Below the pieces are notes generated by a model, which saw nothing but the letters and a program-made list of their open reading frames with translations, did not search any database and was not told where the DNA came from. DNA of 38,150 nt from the NCBI GenBank assembly GCA_017484135.1, contig JAFUTQ010000084.1:1-38150 (forward strand), in the 5' to 3' direction. Source of the stretch: Lachnospiraceae bacterium (lineage in GTDB: Bacteria > Bacillota > Clostridia > Lachnospirales > Lachnospiraceae). The position numbers and the translations under genes were made by a program. Numbering within the stretch: position 1 is the stretch's first letter; every line of letters begins with the position of its first letter. Shown here in pieces: positions 33,433 to 38,150 of the stretch.

Positions 33433-33900
33433 CTACCATCCCGTACAGCGATGATATCTGCAGCGTCTCTGGTACATTTCATGAAACAATAAAACCTTAA
33501 TTAAATCTGTCAGCCCATCGTTTCGCTCCGATGGCGGCGGTGGCGGCAGCGGTCGATCCGGTGACCCGGGCGGTCTCATCGGATCCGGTGCAGGCATATG
33601 CTGTGTTGCCTGCATATTTCCGGTTGCACGCTGATAAATGCGATCACACAAACGGTTCAAAAGCAGGCGGTCCGGATATTCGTCAAACATAAAGCTTCCT
33701 GCATATTCCAGCTGGTCACACTCATCCTCCACAATGCCCTGTACCTGCTTTGCCGAATTGGGGTACAGCTCCTTCATGCGCTCCAAATCCTTTCGGTACT
33801 CCAACTCCGACATGTAATAATCCTGCGGGCAGACGCCGGACAATATCCCATGATTCAACGTCTGCTGCATTTTCAAAAACTGTTCCTGACTATGATCCAC
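33433..33900 (-). CDS. Small conserved hypothetical protein, proline-rich
   Basis: The 155-residue protein starts at GTG 33900 (VDHSQEQFLKMQQTLNHGIL), behind AGGAG with an 8-nt spacer. It is rich in acidic and aromatic residues in its first 100 residues (DYYMSELEYRKDLERMKELY, CDQLEYAGSFMFDEYPDRLL). A proline run follows (PDRPLPPPPPSERND), then a Cys/Arg/His tail (MYQRRCRYHRCTGW). I do not recognise a domain. It is tightly linked to the large membrane-anchored gene and is likely its partner. A longer upstream reading would come from the palindrome and is not family-like. Confidence 0.65.
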   Translation of the reverse strand: MDHSQEQFLKMQQTLNHGILSGVCPQDYYMSELEYRKDLERMKELYPNSAKQVQGIVEDECDQLEYAGSFMFDEYPDRLLLNRLCDRIYQRATGNMQATQHMPAPDPMRPPGSPDRPLPPPPPSERNDGLTDLIKVLLFHEMYQRRCRYHRCTGW

Positions 33901-33927
33901 AACATACACTCCTAATGTTATTACTTT

Positions 33928-33955
33928 AGTATATGCACTTTTTTGATTTTGTGAC
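33928..33955 (-). promoter_or_regulatory. Possible promoter of the small gene and its partner
   Basis: Minus-strand -10 TATACT (33928-33933) and a partial -35 GTCACA (33950-33955), 16-bp spacer, next to the palindromic element. Confidence 0.4.
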
Positions 33956-33959
33956 CTGC

Positions 33960-34128
33960 GATTTGAGGGGCGATTTGAGGGGCAGAAGGTCATGCCGACG
34001 TAGTCGGCATTGACTCTTTGCGAAAGAAATCGGATCGGAAAACACGTTTTCCGAGACGATTTCCTTCGCAAAGTGTTCACATCGTTTCACGATGTGAACC
34101 TTCTGCCCCTCAAATCGCCCCTCAAATC
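33960..34128. repeat. 169-nt cloverleaf palindrome between convergently spaced operons
   Basis: Two perfectly complementary 31-nt arms (33960-33990 and 34098-34128) enclose three hairpins. The first is ATGCCGAC/GTCGGCAT (33992-34010). The second is a 17-bp near-perfect stem (34016-34032 / 34057-34073) with an inner TCGGAAAA/TTTTCCGA stem. The third is GTTCACATCGT/ACGATGTGAAC (34075-34099). The arms themselves contain a 12-bp direct repeat (GGGGCGATTTGA-type). There is no U-tract, so it is not a simple terminator. It lies between the patatin stop (34144) and the next promoter on the same strand. Confidence 0.9.
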
Positions 34129-34143
34129 TCCGTACAACTCTCT

Positions 34144-35448
34144 CTACAAATCCGAAACAGCGTGCAAAAAACATGCGGCTGCCAGCTCCTCCGGGAAAAC
34201 CGTCTGCAACATTGCCAACGCTTTGACTTCCACCCGGTCTTCCCTTAATGCGGTATAGATTCCGGCGACAATGCGCCGCACCTCGTTTTTCCACTTTAAT
34301 TCCGCCAGCACACCTGCCAGTTCTATATTCCCCTTTTTCAATATTGTATCAATATCATCCACGAAGTCAACATCCTTCAGTTTTTTTAATAACTCCTTCA
34401 TAAAATCCTGTATGCGGTATACGGGACGCACGTCCATCCCAAAGAAGGAGCCGCAGATTTCAGCCGCTGCCAGAAAATATTGTATTTCTGACATATAGGT
34501 CTTTCCGCTGCGCCCGGCAAGCGCCGTATGCACGCGGTTGAAATCCCCCTTTTTGTTCAGCTTTTTTGCAGGCGTATCCCGTACCACTGCCCAGTCAATA
34601 TACGCCATCCAACGCATAAAACGGATCACGCTCTTTCGCCTTGCCGTAATTCCGTCTTTATAAAACGTGTAAACATATCCGTAATACTCGCCGTATACCT
34701 TCATGGCATCCCGATATCCCATGTCGGCATTTTCCATCAGAAGCTCGTGGTCAAAATTCAGCATCGTGCCCAGCGGTCGGCTGGGTTTGATATAGGTTAC
34801 ATAAGGGCGTTTCTCATAATTCAGATGTGCCGGCGTGGTGTGCAGATCGACAGCGATAATCTGATCCGCTCCCATCCGGATTGCCAGACTGATCGGAAGA
34901 TTATCGTGATAGCAGCCATCCACATAGGTAATGTCTCCGATTTTATGCATCGGAAACAGCGGAAAAATTGCCGCCGAGGCAATCATGTAATCCTGAAGCA
35001 GTCCTTGGGGAATTTCCTCTCTTGTCATCTCACATGGTGTCATGGAAGGAAACTGTACTGTCACCAGTCCGTAGTCAATTTTTGACTCTCTGACACGCTC
35101 CTCCTGAATCATTTTGGCAATAAACGCAGAAAACGGCGAAATATCCGCCCCTTTATTTTTCAGGTATTTTTTCAGGAACGGACGAATCGCTTCCTTCTGT
35201 TCGATCATTCCCTCGATCGTGGTGGTCAGATTGATCCCATCCTCCATCATGTCGTCCATGGTAATGCTGTTCCACATCTGATAGGCTTTGTCATAATCCT
35301 CTGTCACCATCAGCGCACCATTGATGGCCCCGATGGAGGTACCGGTTACAATCTGATAATCCAGATTCAGTTCTCTGAGCGCTTTCCACACGCCCAGCTC
35401 GTAGGAGCCCTTTGTTCCTCCGCCGCTCAATGCTACTGCCCGTTTCAT
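34144..35448 (-). CDS. Patatin-like phospholipase
   Basis: The 434-residue alpha/beta hydrolase-like enzyme should cleave acyl chains from lipids. The oxyanion loop is ALSGGGTKGSYELGV (6-20), the nucleophile is Ser38 in GTSIG, and the second dyad residue is Asp177 in YVDGCYHDN. The common DGG/DGA is DGC here, which keeps the Asp. The N-terminal half is the patatin domain; the C-terminal half (about 260-434) is helical and not recognised. No signal peptide is present, so it should act in the cytoplasm or at the inner membrane face. It starts 9 nt after GH31, behind AGGAGG, and shares its transcript. The end runs up to the palindrome. Confidence 0.92.
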   Translation of the reverse strand: MKRAVALSGGGTKGSYELGVWKALRELNLDYQIVTGTSIGAINGALMVTEDYDKAYQMWNSITMDDMMEDGINLTTTIEGMIEQKEAIRPFLKKYLKNKGADISPFSAFIAKMIQEERVRESKIDYGLVTVQFPSMTPCEMTREEIPQGLLQDYMIASAAIFPLFPMHKIGDITYVDGCYHDNLPISLAIRMGADQIIAVDLHTTPAHLNYEKRPYVTYIKPSRPLGTMLNFDHELLMENADMGYRDAMKVYGEYYGYVYTFYKDGITARRKSVIRFMRWMAYIDWAVVRDTPAKKLNKKGDFNRVHTALAGRSGKTYMSEIQYFLAAAEICGSFFGMDVRPVYRIQDFMKELLKKLKDVDFVDDIDTILKKGNIELAGVLAELKWKNEVRRIVAGIYTALREDRVEVKALAMLQTVFPEELAAACFLHAVSDL

Positions 35449-35457
35449 AAATACCTC

Positions 35458-37761
35458 CTAGGACAGCCAAACAGTCAGCGAATCTCCGTTAAATTCAAAT
35501 TGCTGCTCCCGTCCCTTATAACGAATCGTAAATTGCCGATACACCTTAGCATACCCCTTATGAATCAATTTTATAATCAGGGTTTCATCTGCCGACAGGC
35601 TGCATTCGTATGCATTGTAACCGCCCTCCAGATAAGCGAAATCCTCTCCGTTGTCCTGATAATGAATGTAGTGTCCCTCTCCCGGATACACATCCAGCGT
35701 CAGATTGTCCACCTCGATTTCCCCCACATAATGCATCGGCGGATAATTCGGAATGATACTGCCCGCTTTAACAAATACCGGGCAGATGTCAATGGGGGCA
35801 GACTTTATCAGATACTGACCGCCGGTATGCTTTTCCATCGTATCGTAATCATACCATGTCCCCTCCGGCAGATATACCAGTTTTTTGTTCATCCCCTGCT
35901 CGACTACAGGCGCAATCAGCATCTGCGCCCCGAACAAAAACTCTGTATTGAGATTTTTGCACTCCTCATCCTTTTCATAATGCAACACCAGCGGCCGGAT
36001 GATCGGCAGTCCGTTATTCCCTGTTTCGTAAAACAAATCGTACAGATACGGCAGCAGTCGGTAGCGCAGACGAATATACTTTTGATTAATCCGCAGTGTT
36101 TCCTCTCCGAACACCCACGGCTCCTGTCTGGTGGATCCCTTCGAGGAATGATTGCGAAACAGCGGCGAAAAGCAGCCAAGCTGTACCCATCTGCTCAGAA
36201 GCTCCGGCGTGGCATCCGCGCCGAATCCTCCCACATCCGTGCCGACAAAAGCCAGACCGGACAAGCCCATGTTGCACATCTGCGGAATCGCCATGCGCAG
36301 ATGATCCCACAGGCTCTGGTTATCTCCCGTCCACATCGTCGAATATTTCTGAGTCCCTGCATAGCAGGCTCTCGTAATCACAAACGGTCGTCTCCCATCG
36401 TGCCTGACCAGCCCCTCATAGGTTGCCCTGCTCATCAAATGTCCGTAAACATTGTGCATCGCCGCGTGGGTAGAGGCCTCCGATTCATCCGAAAAAACGA
36501 TATCCTCCGGCAACTCACCCCGGAAGCTGGCCGGCTCATTCATATCCGTCCACACGCCGCGCACCCCAAGCTCTACCAGATACTTCTGCTTATCTGCCCA
36601 CCACGCGCGCACCTTTGGATTTCCGAAATCGGGGTACACCGCTTCTCCGGGCCACACTTCATTTTCGTAAACCTCCCCCTCCGGCATCTTTACAAAATAT
36701 CCCTGCTCAATTCCCTCCCGGTACACATCGTAATCCGGGTCTTTTTTTACTCCGGGATCAATGATGGTCACAACCTTAAAGCCCTTTTTCTCCAGCTCCC
36801 GTATGACCTTTCCCGGTTCTCCGAAATCACGTTCGTTCCATGTAAACACACGATAGCCGTCCATGTAGTCAATATCAAAATGAATCGTATCAATGGGGAT
36901 ATCCAGTGCCCGGTATTTATCGGCGATCGCGCGGATCTCGGCAGAAGTCTCATATCCCCACCTGGACTGATGATATCCCAGCGTAAACAACTGCGGCAGC
37001 GGCGTCCTTCCGGTCAGATAGGTGTAATTCCTTATCACCTCAGCCATATTGGTTCCTCCGATGAAGTAGTAATCCAGGTTTCCCTGATCCGCCCCAAACA
37101 GGTAATACCCGTCCTGCTCCTTTCCCAGATCAAAATACGACTTGCAGGGATTATCAAAAAAGATTCCGTATACCGCTTCCTTTCGCAGCGTGATCAAAAA
37201 GGGAACGGATTTGTAAAGCGCCTTAAACGCATCCGTATGTGCCTGCGGAATATCGGAATTCCACATCTCGTAGTCATAATGCCGCTTGTTCAACACTCCC
37301 GTTTTGTCGCCAAGTCCGTAAAAGCATTCATCGCCCTCCATGCGCTTGATGACCTGAACCCGGTAATCCTCTGCCGATTCATGGGGCACCTCATGCCCCT
37401 CTGCAATGAGAAACTCGATGAATTTGTCGCTGATCGGAGTCGCAAATTCCCGATTTCCGCGGTAATCCGCACAGAGCAGCCTGCCCCCTTTATCATAAAA
37501 ATCCACGTGAAAATGATCATACACGCGTACCACAAGGCTGGCTGTAATGATCTCGAGAAAATCCACGCCCTCTTTTACTTCGAAATAGACATGCTTACTC
37601 TTATCCCCTTCGATAGCCTTGGAGTGATGCCCCTCCCGCTCCAGCGGAGAAAACACATTGATGATTTCATCTGTCAATACCTCAATCTGACCGCAGCCCT
37701 TGTCAAAGGTCAGATACACGATCCCCTCTTTTACCTCATACCCTTTTCTCCTGCCAAACAT
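35458..37761 (-). CDS. GH31 family alpha-glucosidase
   Basis: The 767-residue glycoside hydrolase probably releases glucose from alpha-linked oligosaccharides. The GH31 core has LGYHQSRWGYE (about 261-271), DTIHFDIDYMDGYRVFTWN, the nucleophile Asp406 in VWTDMNEP, and the acid/base Asp480 in WTGDNQSLWDHL. RNHSSKGSTRQEPW and RYRLLPYLYDLF follow, and then the two beta domains. There is no signal peptide, so it is cytoplasmic and would act on imported oligosaccharides or storage glucan. It is the first gene of an operon with the patatin-like protein. The start is ATG at 37761, behind GGGAGGGG. Bond preference (alpha-1,4 or alpha-1,6) cannot be decided from the sequence. Confidence 0.95.
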   Translation of the reverse strand: MFGRRKGYEVKEGIVYLTFDKGCGQIEVLTDEIINVFSPLEREGHHSKAIEGDKSKHVYFEVKEGVDFLEIITASLVVRVYDHFHVDFYDKGGRLLCADYRGNREFATPISDKFIEFLIAEGHEVPHESAEDYRVQVIKRMEGDECFYGLGDKTGVLNKRHYDYEMWNSDIPQAHTDAFKALYKSVPFLITLRKEAVYGIFFDNPCKSYFDLGKEQDGYYLFGADQGNLDYYFIGGTNMAEVIRNYTYLTGRTPLPQLFTLGYHQSRWGYETSAEIRAIADKYRALDIPIDTIHFDIDYMDGYRVFTWNERDFGEPGKVIRELEKKGFKVVTIIDPGVKKDPDYDVYREGIEQGYFVKMPEGEVYENEVWPGEAVYPDFGNPKVRAWWADKQKYLVELGVRGVWTDMNEPASFRGELPEDIVFSDESEASTHAAMHNVYGHLMSRATYEGLVRHDGRRPFVITRACYAGTQKYSTMWTGDNQSLWDHLRMAIPQMCNMGLSGLAFVGTDVGGFGADATPELLSRWVQLGCFSPLFRNHSSKGSTRQEPWVFGEETLRINQKYIRLRYRLLPYLYDLFYETGNNGLPIIRPLVLHYEKDEECKNLNTEFLFGAQMLIAPVVEQGMNKKLVYLPEGTWYDYDTMEKHTGGQYLIKSAPIDICPVFVKAGSIIPNYPPMHYVGEIEVDNLTLDVYPGEGHYIHYQDNGEDFAYLEGGYNAYECSLSADETLIIKLIHKGYAKVYRQFTIRYKGREQQFEFNGDSLTVWLS

Positions 37762-37815
37762 AGCTTCCCCTCCCGGACATTTCAGATTTCCTCACACTGA
37801 GCACCTTTTGGGAAA

Positions 37816-37866
37816 ATCATAACACATTGGGAAAAATTTGCCAAGGTCCATCCTCCTGTGTTACAC
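37816..37866. promoter_or_regulatory. Divergent promoters with overlapping -35 elements
   Basis: For GH31 (minus) there is a -35 TTGGCA at 37839-37844, a 17-bp spacer and a -10 TATGAT at 37816-37821. For the plus strand there is a -35 TTGCCA at 37838-37843, a 17-bp spacer and a TTACAC at 37861-37866. The two -35 boxes share the same bases, so only one polymerase could bind at a time. The minus-strand promoter is the better one. Confidence 0.55.
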
Positions 37867-37922
37867 TGTTTTTAGCTTCATCCTGGTCTAAATTCACTGG
37901 CGATTCGCCGCATTTTCCAAGT

Positions 37923-38150
37923 ATGGCAAACCTTAAAAGATGCTACAGGGACAATTGATTACAGTTATCTCAATGACTATATGTTCCGGGCTGCCCTGCA
38001 GACGGATCTGACCGCACTCAAGGGGCTGGTCAGCGCAGTTCTACACTTACCAATGGATGAGATCTCATCTCTTGAGATTATGAATCCCATCGAGTTGGGC
38101 AAGTCCATCGACAACAAGACGTTCATCCTCGACATCCGGGTAAGTCTGAA
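37923..38150 (+). CDS. Rpn/PDDEXK-family nuclease (recombination-promoting), partial
   Basis: The plus strand encodes DATGTIDYSYLNDYMFRAAL, then KGLVSAVLHLPMDEISSLEI and NPIELGKSIDNKTFILDIRV, running off the window. This is the N-terminus of the Rpn/YhgA-like PD-(D/E)XK nuclease family, whose members promote RecA-independent recombination and are often annotated as putative transposases. FILDIRV carries the first catalytic aspartate position. The ATG at 37923 (MANLK) is one base out of frame with the body; six A instead of four at 37935-37938 would restore it. The first in-frame ATG is 37981. No ribosome-binding site is clear, so the gene may be broken at its start. Confidence 0.7.

Noticed and set aside
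34016-34099. Palindrome as an intrinsic terminator of the patatin gene
   Set aside because: No U-tract after any hairpin on either strand, and the structure is far larger than needed.
33926-34294. 122-codon minus-strand frame across the palindrome
   Set aside because: It overlaps the patatin gene end out of frame and is built from hairpin sequence.
35500-37800. 766-codon plus-strand reading frame opposite the GH31 gene
   Set aside because: It is antisense to a clearly conserved enzyme, has no family similarity and no ribosome-binding site; it reflects codon bias of the real gene.
1-38150. tRNA, rRNA or known riboswitch
   Set aside because: No T-loop consensus with a fitting acceptor stem, no rRNA sequence and no aptamer core was seen by eye; a covariance-model scan (tRNAscan-SE, Infernal/Rfam) would settle it.

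Overview
The window looks like chromosome from an anaerobic, probably spore-forming clostridium, most likely of the Lachnospiraceae. The evidence is a paired GlgC/GlgD glycogen pyrophosphorylase, SpoVG, a DnaD plus DnaC/DnaI-type primosome pair, an Ala-rich DUF6465 protein, AGCS and MATE carriers, strong GGAGG ribosome-binding sites and sigma-A promoters with 17-bp spacers. This assignment is inferred from gene content only; there is no rRNA or tRNA in the window.

Positions 1-5850 are an accessory graveyard, almost all on the minus strand. In order they hold an RHS/YD-repeat remnant joined to a broken ArdC-like antirestriction/IrrE metallopeptidase gene; an apparently intact GNAT toxin-antitoxin pair with its own promoter and terminator; a truncated VanR-like receiver domain; a frameshifted AAA/DUF4143 ATPase whose promoter is bracketed by two TGTGTNTTTACACA palindromes; and remnants of a BmpD-type ABC permease and a HAAS/DUF1700 protein.

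Positions 5857-11071 hold a histidine kinase, response regulator and RluA-type pseudouridine synthase operon (minus strand), diverging from a MATE exporter plus cytidylate-kinase-like operon (plus strand). The MATE gene has a promoter, a hairpin plus U-tract only about 30 nt downstream, and a two-and-a-third-copy 87-nt palindromic tandem repeat in front of its start codon.

Positions 11186-23023 (minus strand) are housekeeping genes: glmU-like uridyltransferase, pth, mfd, a PrsA-like foldase lipoprotein, a LysM/G5/M23 endopeptidase and murA, preceded on the same strand by glgC-glgD-spoVG. Positions 23225-28236 (plus strand) carry murC, then dnaD, a dnaC/dnaI-like loader and a long-form prs. 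A cluster of DnaA-box-like 9-mers lies between murC and dnaD.

Positions 28327-37761 (minus strand) carry an HPr-like protein with an altered active site plus DUF6465; an AGCS carrier with an unusual beta-rich insertion; a large membrane-anchored protein with a papain-like C-terminal domain and its small partner; a 169-nt cloverleaf palindrome; and a GH31 alpha-glucosidase with a patatin-like phospholipase. The window ends in an Rpn/PDDEXK-type nuclease fragment that diverges from GH31 through overlapping promoters.

The observations most worth following are the DnaA-box cluster in front of the replication-loader operon, the two palindromic repeat elements, the AGCS insertion and the HPr variant. 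I did not find a complete multi-gene system that I could defend as wholly new.
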